Shown here: in pieces, positions 23,290-37,388 of the stretch
Layout: each line of letters begins with the position of its first letter
Numbering within the stretch: position 1 is the stretch's first letter
From: Micropterix aruncella
Lineage: Eukaryota > Arthropoda > Insecta > Lepidoptera > Micropterigidae
Direction: 5' to 3'
Length of the DNA stretch: 64,000 nt
NCBI GenBank assembly: GCA_944548615.1
Contig: OX155980.1
Span: forward strand, 35,733,921 to 35,797,920
Translations under genes and position numbers: made by a program
The notes under the pieces: model-generated
What the model saw: the letters and a program-made list of their open reading frames with translations, nothing else
Told to the model about the DNA's origin: nothing
Databases searched by the model: none

Positions 23290-26040
23290 TATATATACAT
23301 ATATATGTGTGTATAATATATCACCAATACCCTTCCGCCGCCACTGAATACGTAGTGACAAATAATATTTGAACACCCCTCCATCGCTGCTCGATAGCTA
23401 CGTACATGATACGAAGCTATATTATCGTGCATGAACGATTGCTTTATTTGAATTGTATAACAGTTTGACAAGTAGCAACTCTACCGTGTATCAGGTCTTG
23501 TATCTGCTATGCCATGCACATGCCACTAGAGTGGAAATAACCCTTGTCGAGATCTACGCTTTCCCGATGTGATAAGTAATCCCATTTTGCTTCTAATTAT
23601 TGTCATATTCTACAACCTATAAATACATTGCACAAATTATAGGTAGCTAGGCGATCAAAGCGACAAGGTTTGAATTATAAGATTAGATTTTTTTTTTTTT
23701 TATATTTTTGTTAGAAACCGATTTTGGGGTATACGATTGTGTAATAGTAAGCAATAGCAATTTCAATCTGTTAAGTCATCGGGAAGAGCCATATGGCATG
23801 TACATTCATAAGATGGTACCGGCGTTAATATATATTATGTCAATTCAAAAACATAATTGGTTTTCTTTTAATCGCATAAACGTCAAAGCGCATGACGCTT
23901 GTGACTACATTTTTATTTTTTGCATTACACACATAATGCATTTATGTGTAACTTAACTTGTTTATCTTAACATAACAGTTATATTTTAACGGTGACTTTA
24001 TATAATATTTATGGACGTTGATATATTTGCCACATTATCTCACCTAAAAAATAGACTAAAATCTAGTTCTAGATAATCTGCTTTGCTACTTACATAACGT
24101 AAATATGCCTAGACATATTTATTTATGTCATAAAATTATATTTATTTACTTACTTATTTATTTATTCTACTTTCTATACTTTGGACTAGTTAGTAAGTGT
24201 GTATCTTTGCAATTAATATTGAAGATTGCGGTATCGCAACTCTACCGCAATCTTTTTAGCGTGTATACGTCTTTCGTGAACAACTTTTCAGAACAACTTT
24301 TACTGCTCCCCTCACATTTTAAAATACTTCAAAATGTTCACAACAAAGCAAGATTCATTTCTGTATATTGTTGTATTAAAATCGCCAAAAAATTTACAGA
24401 ATTTCTAGCTGAGGGCTTGTGACATCACTGCTCGTAAAAAAAAAATGCTGGAACACTTACGCCATCTTACTGCATATGCGATCGTGCCGTCGTTTTAAAG
24501 CAATACACTAAAGAGTCAATAAACCAAGAGCCCGCGACGAAAATCTTACATAATTCAAGACTATCAACGTGTTAAGTCAGGTCGCTAGGTTGGTGAGTGA
24601 GAATCTCTAACTCATATCTGCCGAAAATACCAATTAAGTTAAATCAGCAAAGAGCTAGGTCGCATATTAAAATATCATTACCATTAAAATGAAATGAAAG
24701 AATAATTTTATTATACACAATGTATAATGTATAATTAAAAATAAAGACAAACTAATTTCAATGAAATTTTCAATTTAGTTCAATACTTGAAACACCATAA
24801 TTAAATACCCTTACGGCATTTTGGCCGCAATGCTTCAAAACCTGCCTAACATTCCAGAGAAACAAAATAAATAATAAGGAATGGTGTAAACTTCTCAGGG
24901 GCTTCATATTCTTTGACTAAATGTAATTATTATTAATGCACAACTGAGGACTGATTCCTCTTCTTTCCGATTCATTTCAAAAAATCGGTTCTTAGTTGTG
25001 CGTCGAAGTCTGCTAAGCACCGGAGTCAGTGCCAAGTGGCGGTCGATCGCAGCAAACTTTCGACATCCGAACCAGCGCATAAAATATTCAAGGAACTGTG
25101 GCTGCGTCAGGCGCAACCCGAGTAGAACGAAGGGGCTTCTATTCTATCACGATGCATGCCGTTGCATCGCTGTAAATTGCCAGACGAATGTATTCGGCTT
25201 CGCGGTACAAATCTTAATGAGGGCAAGCGGCCGCAGCGGGGTTTTCATCTCAAGCGATATTTACATTTTATCTGAATTAATTAAGCATACGATTTGAAAA
25301 GAAATGCGCTTCGCGAAACATTTGAAAAATTATCTTCTAAGAAGTAGGCTGAGGGAATAAGTAACATCTTAATTACACATACAAATCGAAAGAAAAAGAA
25401 ATGACGAAAAACATAGTTTTCTGTAAAACAAATCTTTTTCGGGACAGATATAACGGGGATATGAGTATCCTAAAAATACTTAAGAAAAGGTTTCATTAAA
25501 ATCAATACAGCCGTTTCTGAGAAAAATACTTATAAAATCATTTTAATATAACTATGTAAATACCAGAAATTCTTGTATTTTTTTCTTGATATATACAATA
25601 AACATTTTTTAACTTGCTGCGTACGGAGGTTTGTTTCTATACAAATATATGAGTCTTAAATGTTTAACATATCAAGAAAAAATACGATAGATAAATTACG
25701 CTATGCCACAACGATAAGATCGGGAATCTAATACTTTGGCAGAAGTCAGTACTACGTCATGCTGGCGCGTGAACACTGGTCTTTATTTGGAAATAAGGCC
25801 GTTTACAGAAGAACAAAAACATGATGTAGTAAGGCATTAATACATCATTATTAAGACAGTTAGAAGTTGATGTGTGGATAAAGAAAATGGAACTGACATG
25901 AGCATGTCTACTCTATATATTTTTATTTTTCGAAAAGGATTATCTCACAAATAACATCTCATCGAGCATGTTATATTTACTATGGTAAAACACGAAGTAA
26001 AAAAAATATTATATCGCTAGTGGGCATGCCTCTCTTAGCA
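23290..26040. other. No recognised gene; one perfect short hairpin
   Basis: AT-rich, with a GC-richer patch at about 24990-25260 that has overlapping open frames but no recognised domain. At 24222-24254, AAGATTGCGGTA and TACCGCAATCTT form a perfect 12-bp stem with a 9-base loop, followed by TTTT. Confidence 0.4.
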
Positions 26041-26094
26041 TCGTATCTTCCGCAGGTCGACCGAAAACAGTTGTAACACAAAAAAGAAAGTTTT

Positions 26095-26260
26095 GGAGCA
26101 GGAAATCATCGAATTGACGACCACTCTCCGTATAATCCAGAACTGAGCCCCATTGACTATTTACATATCCAAAAATCAATTAGGGCGCTTAGTCAGTGGT
26201 TTCAAGTTTGGAATAAAAGTCAAAACGGTCATTTTAACAACCGGCACTTCGGTCTCACTG
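26095..26260 (+). pseudogene. Possible mariner transposase scrap
   Basis: The frame around 26115-26180 reads DDHSPYNPELSPIDYLHIQK, resembling the PPYSPDLSPxDYHLF motif that holds the last catalytic Asp of mariner transposases. No ends, flanking TA or other motifs are visible, so this may be a very old fragment. Confidence 0.4.
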
Positions 26261-26339
26261 ACTTCATCTCGAAAAAAAACTTTGCGCGTTCACAATTCTT
26301 TTACTCATCGTCGGTTTTTTATGTCAGACTCGGTTGCCT

Positions 26340-27240
26340 GATTATGTAGGGTAAAGTACATTAGTCTCCCATGATATAGTCCCATGATAGTTTCCACGAA
26401 TGTCTGTTACGATTGGGCTTGTCCGCAGTTAGTCAAAGTTCATGTGAAATAACTGGTATTTACCACTCAGCAGGAGGCGTGAGTAAAAACGGAAATAGGA
26501 AATTTGTATGAACTGCCGCAACTAATTAGCCATCCAAGATATATTTAGCACGGAATATTAACTTTCGTTCGGTGCGATTATTAACCAGTTATCCGCCGCA
26601 ATGCGCTGGACAAATCAACACGATATTATTTTTTCCGCTATTCTTGCGTCAGTGTAAAGGACAGTAGGTACAATAACAAAAACAATCGGTTGTGTCACCC
26701 CAAGACTTTCCCGACAAGCAGACCCCTCCCCTCCCCCAAAGCCTCAACCCTCACCCCCCCCTCACACACCTCCTGTTTTGACTTTTTAGTAGCCTAATTT
26801 TGTGACTAAACTTATTTTGTTATAAGCCATTGTTTTAATGTTATAAATTTTGTTTTATTATAATATGTTTGTTTTACTACAAGCCATGTTCGCTCGCATT
26901 TTCTAAAGCCGCAAGTTGTCACATAATGCTATTACATTTTCCTGAGCCTTTGCTACTTTGCTTCAGGACAATAATCTTAACCCTGGATAGCTAACGTTGT
27001 TAAACTTCTTTGATAAGCTAACCATTCGACTTTTTGACGATCATTTTTTAAATGTGATTTTTATTTCAAAAATATTATAGCTTTAGTAAGAATATTGCAT
27101 TTATAGCTATTTCCTGTCCACCCTAGAACGGGCTAGTCCCAGTTGGGTGACAGAATCAAATAAGCAAAAGGTTAAGGTTTTGCCATTCGGTTCCAGTTAT
27201 TTTTGTAAGCAAATCAATGTTTTATAGTAATTAATTCTTA
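26340..27240. other. No recognised gene
   Basis: AT-rich. A C-rich run at about 26726-26770 is low complexity. CGGTTGTGTCACCCCAAGAC near 26688 loosely matches 8830. Confidence 0.4.
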
Positions 27241-27250
27241 AATAAAAAAA

Positions 27251-27746
27251 TACGTGTGGCACTCGGGGACTGCCGCGGTAAAGCTATTGCATAGCATTTT
27301 TAACAACTTATGCAATTATAATAAATTTTTTTTCTGATATCAGATAACTGCACTCTATCGGAATAATTTAAACGTCTTCCGATAGAGCGCCGCGCACGAA
27401 TTTTTTATTCGATAAAGCAAAAAAACCGGATTATTCGAAAAAAATCGTAGATAAAAAGATAGATAATTAAATTATCTTTAAAATGGTGCAGGTTTCATAA
27501 TAATACGCCTGATAGTATTTGCGTAGTAGTCGTTTTTGTGTTTGGTTAGACCTAATTTCACAAATTAAATACACTATGTAATATAAACAAAATCTAAAAT
27601 ATTCAAAGCTAAGAATATTTTTTCGAATCATAAGCAGTACTCGTTTAGACGTAATTATCAGTTTAAAATCATTAATTTTCGTTAAGAAATTCCTTCATTC
27701 GGTCGCCGCGCTGGCCTAGGCCCGCGATAAAAGCTATGCAATAGCT
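27251..27746 (-). mobile_element. Helentron-like non-autonomous element, copy 3 (deleted)
   Basis: Both family ends are present, but the copy is about 100 bp short. One arm of the inner hairpin is lost: CTCTATCGG is followed directly by AATAATTTAAACGTCTTCCG. The AGGAAAATGTTCTTGTTTAA block is also gone. Confidence 0.75.
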
Positions 27747-27749
27747 GAA

Positions 27750-28900
27750 AAATAAAAAATAAATAAACAGAAATATAGGATATAAATTAAAGATATTTAA
27801 TACAAAAAATAATATGTAAGTAACTAAATCACAAATCTTAAATGGCACATAAATCTTTGTGATCAATAAGTCTTTTACACTTGCAATGACTAAATCAAAA
27901 ATATAATTGTTTAGAAACATTTTTTTTGGTATTAAGTATATAATTAAATTACAAAACCTACAAATGAACGGTAATTATCAAATTAATTAGATTTTTTGGC
28001 GCAGTACACGAGCGAGTACGTATAGGTGTAAAAGTTACGCTTAAGCTAACCATTCGTCAAACTGATGATTATGAGGTAGGTATCTCAAATACAAAATTAC
28101 TTACCGACTAAAAGCGACCACCACGCGACGCAGTTTAATGGTCACTAGGTTGGCGCGAAACCGCGAGTGTATAGGTAAAACAATTAGAAAAGGAGAGGGA
28201 GATATGTATTAGATGCTCGGCGTTTTGTCGAACGTTAGCTTTCTAGGGTTAAATTTAGTGTCCTCCAAATAACTACCAATGTTATTACTTTCGAGCTTCT
28301 TAATTGTCCGTATCAAAAGTGTGTGTCTATACTGTTGACCGTGGAAGAGTAGCCTCGTCGGAGGCCGATCCTGGGTGTAGAATCAGGTATTGCCCATAAA
28401 AATGCATTATCATTGGAACTGAACCAACATGTATAATTTCGAGTTCTGTTGCTCTTGGTTCTAGCTTGCTGTTGGTTCTAATTCAGCTTGCATGATTTGC
28501 CCTACACAAACTAACAATTATTACAAGGTAAATAAAAGCTTGTAAAAAAGAACTCGCCTGTTTTGCCTTACAGAATAGCAGAAATGATATAAAAGAAAGT
28601 TTCACAAGCAAGCGTAAAATGTGTAGTAGCGTAGTCAGCGTGGCAGAAGGCGAATTTCGCGAAAGGGAGAACATTTCGCGCGGAAGACGGCTAACGGTGT
28701 ATAACCTATCGTGAGCAGGTTGAACATGAAGAGCACACTTGATTATTAACACGATTCTGCCGCCTCGCGATGTCTGGCTTTTCTGCCCGGGCCGCCCCGT
28801 GAATTACTTCAGCCGACGCTATTTTGTGGTCGTAATTTAACCATGATCCTTTGAAAGTCTGAGATTGCCAACATCTCGTCATATAGACATGCTATGGCGC
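27750..28900. other. No recognised gene
   Basis: AT-rich sequence with short open frames on the minus strand (27672-27920, which overlaps the repeat, and 28483-28752). Neither has a recognised domain. Confidence 0.4.
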
Positions 28901-28902
28901 GT

Positions 28903-29570
<668 letters not shown>

Positions 29571-29734
29571 ATTACATAGTATTTTTGCGACAAGCCGGCA
29601 TTCAAAAGGTGACAACTCGGTTTTTTTTTTGCGAGAAAACATGTTCTTGGTTATTAAGAGAAATATTCGTCTCAAAGCTTATTTAAATTTTAAAAAAACT
29701 GAGTCGAGTCATCTACAACTTTTTTACAAGACTG

Positions 29735-29890
29735 TCCAACAAAAAAGGAGTGTAATGTATCCAGGGTTCATCTATGTATGTTTTACGTTTCTTTATTCCA
29801 CCATAACTTCTAAACACTGAAACCGATTTAGAAGTGTGTGGTATTTTTAGAATTATTATGTCATCCTGGGTGTTATAGGGTACCCTTAAT
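29735..29890 (-). repeat. Dispersed RTE/SINE-like repeat, copy 1
   Basis: Reversed, it reads ATGACATAATAATTCTAAAA, ACTTCTAAATCGGTTTCAGT, GTTATGGTGGAATAAAGAAA and ends ACATTACACTCC. It matches 42280-42435 and, in part, 40545-40622. Confidence 0.65.
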
Positions 29891-30366
29891 GTCCAGATAT
29901 CAAGTAAGTAGTTGTCTGAATGTCGAAATGTCCAAATGTCAATAAATTTTCAATAATATATCGTGTTTAGTGTCAAATTAAAAGGACTGATTATATATAA
30001 ACCATAAATATTTCATAAAAAACGTAATAAAAATAGTTATAAATACAATAATTCACTGTCTGTAAAGGCAGTGGTGTTTATCATTCTTCCTATGTAGTTA
30101 CTTGTTAGATTTAGGCGTTGGTTACCTACCGAGGAAAAGCGTTTCAATGCTCTACTTTCAGACATTCAGTTTTTTTTTTAGTAATGAAGACCTAAATCAA
30201 AATAAAAGTTGTAGATAACTTTGAACTCATTTGGTTATGTAGAATAATTTTCTGTACAAAATAAATCCCGTAATATCCACAATCATGTTTTCAAAATAGT
30301 CACTTAAAAAAAACTTCTTTAGTTTCACGTACATAGGTACCCCTTGCAATTAATGTAGCTGCATCT

Positions 30367-31983
30367 TCTATATAATAAAAATGAGTCGGGTTTTATGTAT
30401 GTTACCTAATAACTCACGAGCGCCTGGCCCGATTTGAACGATTCTTTTTTTGTTTTGTTCGTAATCATTTCGGTGTTGCTATAGGATATAAAAAAATTGG
30501 AAAATCTCTCGAAAAAGTGAGAAAAATGAGAAAAACCAAAAATTATTTTAGTACCGAGTTCGGCCAATAGATGGCGCGGTTTGACAAGAATAAAAATACG
30601 AAAATTCGAAAATCAAGATGGCGGCACGGCGTGAAAACTGACATTTGACAGTTAAGTTGAATTTTACGAATTTTTCATAGCGTTTTATTTTTATTCATTA
30701 TACAACGCAAAAAGTTACGGATTATGCCCAAAAATATTTTTAACGTTAGGCCAATATCAGAAAATTGAATTCGATAGCACAATCCAGTGGCAATGTCACC
30801 TAACTAGGCCGGGACCTGTTCTAAGGTAGATATAGGGACTAAATAAAAGAACAATTGAGATGTAAATAAATATATATACATATACATATACACATATCGG
30901 CTAAACTCATTTTTCTTTCAAGTAGACTAAAGTAACTCCACTTAGTGGGTAAAAAAGGTGCGTACCTACTGCTGATATAAAACCAGAGTAACTCAAAAAT
31001 AATATAAAACATGAGTTAATTAAACAAGGTTAAAAAAATGTTAGCTTCATGGATGTAATATTAGATTTTTTATATCTCCCATAGTTATTATAAAATCAGG
31101 TTATCGTCATTTCTGAAAAAAAGTGTTATTTTGATTTACCGGAGCTTTCATCTAGGGTTGCGATTTACATTCACAATCATACACTTAGAAATCATACACT
31201 TAGAAATCTATATACCTGTGATAAATACATGCATACAAAAATCAAGGATACCTTTGGGATGAAGAATAGTCGAGCTAAAAGAGTCTGGATTTATAATAAT
31301 AATGTAAAACAAAAATTAAAATGATTCAATTAATGATCACTTCGGTGAAACATTCTTAACGCCAGAAAATTTGTGATTGCAGATTCAAGGCCAAATTTTC
31401 CATAAGCTGGGTTCGCTGTTGCCGGAGCCAGATGCAGAACATAAATTTCTGCAAATCTTTTTCATGGGTAATTCACGGGAAGAAGTGCAGCAACGATGTG
31501 CTTACAATCCAAAGACAAAGGAACACATTGTTCAGCAGTTGCAGACAATTTTTCATGAACACAATGCGTTGGTGGCATTATTTAAAACTGCACTTGAGCG
31601 AATGCCCTCTGATAACCACCAAATCGTTATTAGAGCAGACAAAACTCCAGCTGGGGAACATTCTCGGCGCTTCAATGCTCCAACGATTGATGATGTCGCC
31701 ATTATTATGGTTGGCGAACACTCCGATAACCGTGACATTGTATTGCATCGCCGTAACAACCAGTTGACACGTGTTTATGAAACTCTTGCTTCACGCACGG
31801 CCAATTATATGTCGCCTGTTCGCGAGTGGGAAAACCGTCATCTCTTTATATATTTGCGCCAGAAAACAAAACGAAAAACATCGTGTATCATAGAGCACTG
31901 CATTAAAATACATTCCATTCGATTTGAAAAAAAATCACTTAGTTTCAGATTTTGGCGAGACGAAGTTCGCCGGGTTCCGCTAG
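30367..31983 (+). mobile_element. Helitron 2, internally deleted
   Basis: It starts TCTATATAATAAAAATGAGT after ..ATCT and ends with the same hairpin and GGGTTCCGCTAG as Helitron 1. It is 1617 bp. The 5' region carries TGACATTTGACAGTTAAGTT, also shared with Helitron 1. A gene remnant with a splice acceptor fills its right half. The flanking bases (T before, T after) and the lack of a target duplication fit Helitron insertion. Confidence 0.85.
31380..31906 (+). pseudogene. Helitron Rep/helicase with central deletion
   Basis: A splice acceptor (GTGATTGCAG) ends at about 31380. The exon then reads IQGQIFHKLGSLLPEPDAEH, KFLQIFFMGNS, MPSDNHQIVIRADKTPAGEH, RRFNAPTIDDVAIIMVGEH and LHRRNNQLTRVYET. 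This is the Helitron region just before the replication-initiator domain. At about 31786 the frame shifts and the sequence jumps to CFTHGQLYVACSRVGKPSS, LYIFAPENKTKNIVYHRALH and a stop at 31904-31906. That is the last helicase motif and normal C-terminus of the same protein. The HUH initiator and most of the helicase are deleted. The two ends are well preserved, so the deletion seems fairly recent. Inactive. Confidence 0.85.
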
Positions 31984-31989
31984 TTCAAA

Positions 31990-34190
31990 ATATAAATAAT
32001 TTTCTGGCCAGCTATTGAATTTTCCCGCGATTTGTTCGGATATTCGAGAGTCCATGTTGAGTGCATTTTTAACTTATTTTGATTCACGCTGATTGATTAT
32101 ATCTGAGCATTGCTACGTTTACCCAAACACAGGTAGGGTAATTTTCGCTATAGCCTGTACAAACTGCCCATTTTAATTTGCGCCGTTTAACGGACAGGTA
32201 GGGTATAAAACAAATAGCAAAAATAAGGGCAAATTAGCTGTCTCAAGTCCTGTCCAAATTCTCGTTAATAATTAAATTGAACGGGCCGGACAATCTGCGT
32301 ATGCACTAAAGGTTTTAATTATTAAAAATTCCAAATCGTTAAACTGAATATAAATACGACGGGGTTAGTATTCTATACTGAACGCAGTATAACTTATGAA
32401 ACAAAACAAAACAAACAATTCCAACTATAGATATTCTACTCGTATTTTCCCAAAACGAATGAACGAAAAAATAAATGTAACCAAAAAATAATATACTATT
32501 AAAATAAATTATTTTCATTAATTTTGAATTATATTATTGTCACTGAACTTACATTAAAGCAAAATTATATAGTTAAGTGAATACAATAAGGCGACGATAG
32601 TTTGAAATTGTAAACTGGGCCTAGAAAATATACAAATCTAATTCTGATAGATTCTGGGGACATACGTACGACTATTGCTTATGCCAATTTAGACGGACCT
32701 TAGGGGATTTAAAATATAAAATGTTATAATCTGAACATTGAATACTTTTTAACTTGGTTATTATTAAAATAAAAAAAAAAGTGTCTTAGAATCCCGAGAA
32801 TAATTTCTGTAACTTTATCGTAAGTCATTACTAAATCTTTAGAGGATTACGAGTGTAAGAATTACAATGTGAAAAACGAACGTCAATATCACTATTATTA
32901 TCGCCAATAAAAAATCAATTAAGTCAAAAAAACACAAACGGGTTTGCAAATCGAGTGCAAATAAATTATCGCACTTACATAACTAATACCTAGAACAGCG
33001 TAGCATTTACACATGTATCAACCAGATTATTTTTATAAAGAATATCCTTCAACCTACGCTACAATGAGGAAGGTCCTCCCTTCCTCTTCTTCAGCCACGC
33101 ATGACAGCATAATTACATTATTGCCAACCGAAAATAACTACTTTAAAAATATTAAAACAAATTATTTCATAACTATATTGTTATTGATAATTTATTTTTG
33201 TTTTAATTACGCTGGAACGTTAAAAAAAGTTCACCGGATTTAGACTTGCTGGGGAGGGATGATCGAAATTTCATTGTTTAGTCAATGACACATATAAATG
33301 ACATTACGTTCAGTCTCATCAAGTTATTTTTTAATCAAACTATAACTGTTCATCGATATGTTTTATTGTACAATGCAATAATTATTATAATCACAACCGA
33401 TTGTGCAACATCTGTGGTATAATGTTCGAATGTATACTAATGTATAAACAATCAAAGCGTGGCACTGAATCCGTAATGATGCTTTTACTTGTTATGCGAC
33501 AAAGCAGAGCAGAAGTTTTGATTTTCGACGCGCATTGCATACGTTGTGTAACAAGCGAAAGTTTCGTCGCGCGAATAAATCTGGTCGAATTCTTGATTTT
33601 ACTAAAGAGTGGTATATCGATTAGAACGTAGTAAAGTCCGCATTTGCGATGGCCTATAGCATATGAGCAGGATAAACGATAAAAGACTGCGCTGCTCGTG
33701 ACTCGAACACATCCAAGGACTTGCCGGAAGGGTTGGAGAGCTGCCGAGCGACATCCTCGTTCGTGTCTTTAATCTATCTGACGTTGATATCGAAGCTGTT
33801 CGCAAGATTTAGTAAAATTCTCATTCCGCAATTTACCTCTTTTAATTAATTTAGATCTTCTTAATCTTGGGAACTACGCAGGTTTCATGTGAAGGAATAT
33901 TTTCTAAGAAATTAAAAAAGATTAAGAATTAGAAAAGCGACAAGAATTAGCATTCAATTTAAATAGGGAAGTTATTATAAATGCCTTAGCTAATGATTCC
34001 TTAAAGTTCTATATAATACTGCAGGGACCGTAGGTGGGCCTTGAAGGGCTGTTTTCCCGGCAAGGCCCAGACGAGTCCAATCCGACACTGATAGATAAAA
34101 TCATGGTCTTATTTCGCAAGTTCATTGAGAAGTAAGTTATCTTAAGTGTCTCGTGACTTAAGTGTGTGTAAATGCCTTGTAAAGTCATAG
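31990..34190. other. No recognised gene
   Basis: AT-rich, with short open frames at 33013-33243, 33401-33631 and 33602-33805 that show no domain or splice context. Confidence 0.4.
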
Positions 34191-34194
34191 ATAG

Positions 34195-34570
34195 AAAATA
34201 CAGTGGCACCAGAAAACGCCCGATGTTATGTGAATGAGAGCAGACGGCGCGGGCGCCGGCGTTGACGTCAACAAGTGTTGTAAATATTTGGAAAGCGGCC
34301 GGGCGGAAGGCGGATCGGTTCAAGAGGAAGTATTTAATATGAAAGGTGTATAGCGACGACGATAACGCGAGTGAAAGTGGCAGTGAGAGGAGCGATGCTC
34401 CCGAGTTGCCGTAGTCGAGTTGCCGTCCACCGAGAGCCGGTCTCGCGATATCACGACGCGTTGCCGAAACTAATTTGCAAAATATCGTACGGCTGGCGAC
34501 TCTTTCCAGGCCCACCAGCCGAGGAGGGAAAGTATTGTGAACGCGCTAAAAAAATTGACATGAGACGATT
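34195..34570. other. GC-rich block, possible promoter or 5' exon
   Basis: CpG-rich sequence in an AT-rich setting (for example GGCGCGGGCGCCGGCGTTGA). A 168-codon minus-strand frame (34009-34515) and a 72-codon plus-strand frame overlap here. Neither shows a recognised domain or a clear ATG-to-donor structure. It could be the untranslated first exon of a gene or an old repeat. Confidence 0.25.
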
Positions 34571-35110
34571 AAGACTATTTCCAGATTGAAGTCTGTATGT
34601 CTGTCCGTCTGCCTGTGTGTATATATTCCTTTTTTGTATGGGCATCTTTTAGCATTAAAATTACCGTGATCCAAATATTTTTGCATGACGGCATGATTTG
34701 AGCGACGGAAAGCTAGTTTCCCCTTGGATACTGCACAATTTGTCTGAAGAGAAAAACGCCGCTCATGCTAATTGGTGCCAGTTTACCCTGCAACCCTCCA
34801 ACTGAGGAATGTCGAATGATGATTTTACCATCATCTCAGGCAAATAATAGTGGATGTACTTAAATGGCCTCGAAATTAAATGTTAATCAGCTGTTAGAAT
34901 CTTCTAAAATAACGTGTGTCAAAATACAAGTACAATGTTTTTGGCTGCTACCGCAGATTGGTACACAAATATTTGTTAGCCATAAATAATAAACAAACTC
35001 TGTAGAGGTGTCCCAAACTCCTCCGCTACAATACCGTTGTGCGTATATGTTCGGAAAGGTACTTTGAAAAATAATAAAAAAAATATGTACATTATTTTCT
35101 GTTTGTTTTT

Positions 35111-35651
35111 AAGCTATTGCATAGCTTTTATCGCGGGCCTAGGCCAGCGCGGAGACCGAATGAAGAAATTTCTTAACGAATAATAATGATTTTAAACTGA
35201 TAATTACGTCTAAACGATTTTCCTAATATTATTAGCTTTGAATATTTTAGATTTTGTTTATATTACATAGTGTAATTAATTTGTGAAATTAGGTCTAACC
35301 GAACACAAAAACGACTACTACGCAAATACTATCTGGCCTATTATTATGAAACCTGCACCATTTTATAGATAATTTAATTATCTATCTTTTTATCTACGAT
35401 TTTTTTCGAATCATCCGGTTTTGTTGCTTTATCGAATAAAAAATTCGTGCGCGGCGCTCTATCGGAAGACGTTTAAATTATTCCGAATCATTTGCTTCCG
35501 CAGCCGCAAATGATTCGGAATAATTTCAACGTTTTCCAATAGAGCGCAGTTATCTGATATCAGAAAAAATAAAATTTATTTATAATTGCATAAGTTGTTA
35601 AAAAATGCTATGCAATAGCTTTACCGCGGCAGTCCCCGAGTGCCACACGTA
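35111..35651 (+). mobile_element. Helentron-like non-autonomous element, copy 4
   Basis: It starts AAGCTATTGCATAGCTTTTA at 35111 and ends GAGTGCCACACGTA at 35651. The inner hairpin is almost intact. A block of about 50 bp after GTCTAAACGA is deleted. Confidence 0.78.
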
Positions 35652-35659
35652 TTTTTTTC

Positions 35660-36170
35660 TTTATTCCCGATCATTTCGGCGCCGACGTACATATCGTCAT
35701 ACGTGTCGAAAAATAGCAAAATGTCAAAAGCTCATGAATATTTTTATTGTGCGACTGTATTTATAGATTGCCCCCAGTTCTCCGACGTTATCCCTCAATG
35801 AACAGGTCATCGAAAAATTGACACGATTCTGCTACCTGGAGCATCGTAAATGAGACGAGTCGAGCGGAGGTGGGTGGATATCATCTCTCGGATTAACAGA
35901 ATCAAATGTGTTTTCGATACAGATTTTTTGAAACTGACTTTGATTAGGAAACGAAGGACGGTGTTTAGAAAACTAAAACTGCGATTATTAAAAAAAAATG
36001 AAACCGATCCTGTTGCATGGCTTCGAGACGTGATAAGTTCGCTCGGTAATATTCGCCGAAAACCGTGTATTCGACAAATTATGCGCATCTAGTAAGCGAA
36101 CTATATTTCTAACTTAGAGTAAGATTACCACAAACCGATTGCCGATCCATTAAGAAGAAAAATAATTTAA
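35660..36170. other. Unassigned, with overlapping open frames
   Basis: Frames of 80 and 93 codons overlap on opposite strands (35807-36092). The plus frame is Arg/Lys-rich (RRVERRWVDIISRINRI), but I recognise no family. It lies just beyond the 3' end of the Helentron array and does not look like Rep or helicase. Confidence 0.25.
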
Positions 36171-36178
36171 AAAAAAAT

Positions 36179-36772
36179 CGTGTGGCACTCGGGGACTGCC
36201 GCGGTAAAGCTATTGCATAGCATTTTTAACAACTTATGCAATTATAATTATTTATTTATTTATTTATTATTTTTTTTTATATCAGATAACTGCGCTCTAT
36301 CGGAAAACGTTGAAATTATTCCGAATCATTTGCGGCTGCGGTAGCAAATGATTCGGATTAATTTAAACGTCTTCCGATAGAGCGCCGCGCACGAATTTTT
36401 TATTCGATAAAGCAAAAAAAACGGATTTTTCGAAAAAATCGTACATAAAAAAATAGATAATTAAATTATCTTTAAAATGGTGCAGGTTTCATAATAATAC
36501 ACCAGATAGTATTTGCGTAGTAGTCGTTTTTGTGTTCGGTTAGACCTAATTTCACAAATTAATTACACTATGTAATATAAACAAAATCTAAAATATTCAA
36601 AGCTAAGAATATTAGGAAAATGTTCTTGTTTAACATGTATTTTTTTTCGAATCGTAAGCAGTACTCGTTTAGACGTAATTATCAGTTTAAAATCATTAAT
36701 TTTCGTTAAGAAATTTCTTCATTCGGTCGCTGCGCTGGGCCTAGGCCCGCGATAAAAGCTATGCAATAGCTT
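36179..36772 (-). mobile_element. Helentron-like non-autonomous element, copy 5
   Basis: A full-length copy with an almost perfect inner hairpin at 36292-36385 (GCGCTCTATCGG..CCGATAGAGCGC, arms about 42 bases). Its 5' end at 36772 lies only 11 A/T bases from the 3' end of copy 6, so the two are in tandem. Confidence 0.82.
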
Positions 36773-36783
36773 AAAAATAAAAA

Positions 36784-37381
36784 TACGTGTGGCACTCGGG
36801 GACTGCCGCGGTAAAGCTATTGCATAGCATTTTTAACAACTTATGCAATTATAATTATTTATTTATTTTATTTTTTCTGATATCAGATAACAGCGCTCAA
36901 TCGGTAAACGTTGAAATTATTCCGAATCATATGGGGAGGCGGAATCAAATGATTCGGAATTATTCCGATAGAGCGCCGCGCACGAATGTTATTCAATAAA
37001 GCAACAAAACCGGATATTATTCTTTTATTCTTTGACTATTCGAAAAAAATCGTAGATAAAAAGATAGATAATTAAATTATCTTTAAAATGGTGCAGGTTT
37101 CATAATAATACGCCAGATAGTATTTGCCTAGTAGTCGTTTTTGTGTTCGGTTAGACCTAATTTCACAAATTAATTACACTATGTAATATAAACAAAATCT
37201 AAAATAGTCAAAGCTAAGAATATTAGGAAAATTTTCTTGTTTAACATATATTTTTTTCGAATCGTAAGCAGTACTCGTTTAGACGTAATTATCAGTTTAA
37301 AATCATTAATTTTCGTTAAGAAATTTCTTCATTCGCTCGCCGCGCTGGCCTAGGCCCGCGATAAAAGCTATGCAATAGCTT
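36784..37381 (-). mobile_element. Helentron-like non-autonomous element, copy 6
   Basis: Full length, of the ATATCCGGTTTTGTTGC variant. Over about 505 bp it differs from 39760-40264 at about 11 positions by my count. Its 5' end at 37381 abuts the truncated end of the OTU-bearing unit. Confidence 0.82.
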
Positions 37382-37388
37382 AAAACTA

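Noticed and set aside
34009..34515. 168-codon minus-strand frame in a GC-rich block
   Set aside because: No domain, no splice sites that fit, and GC-rich DNA favours long chance frames. Kept only as a possible promoter or exon region.
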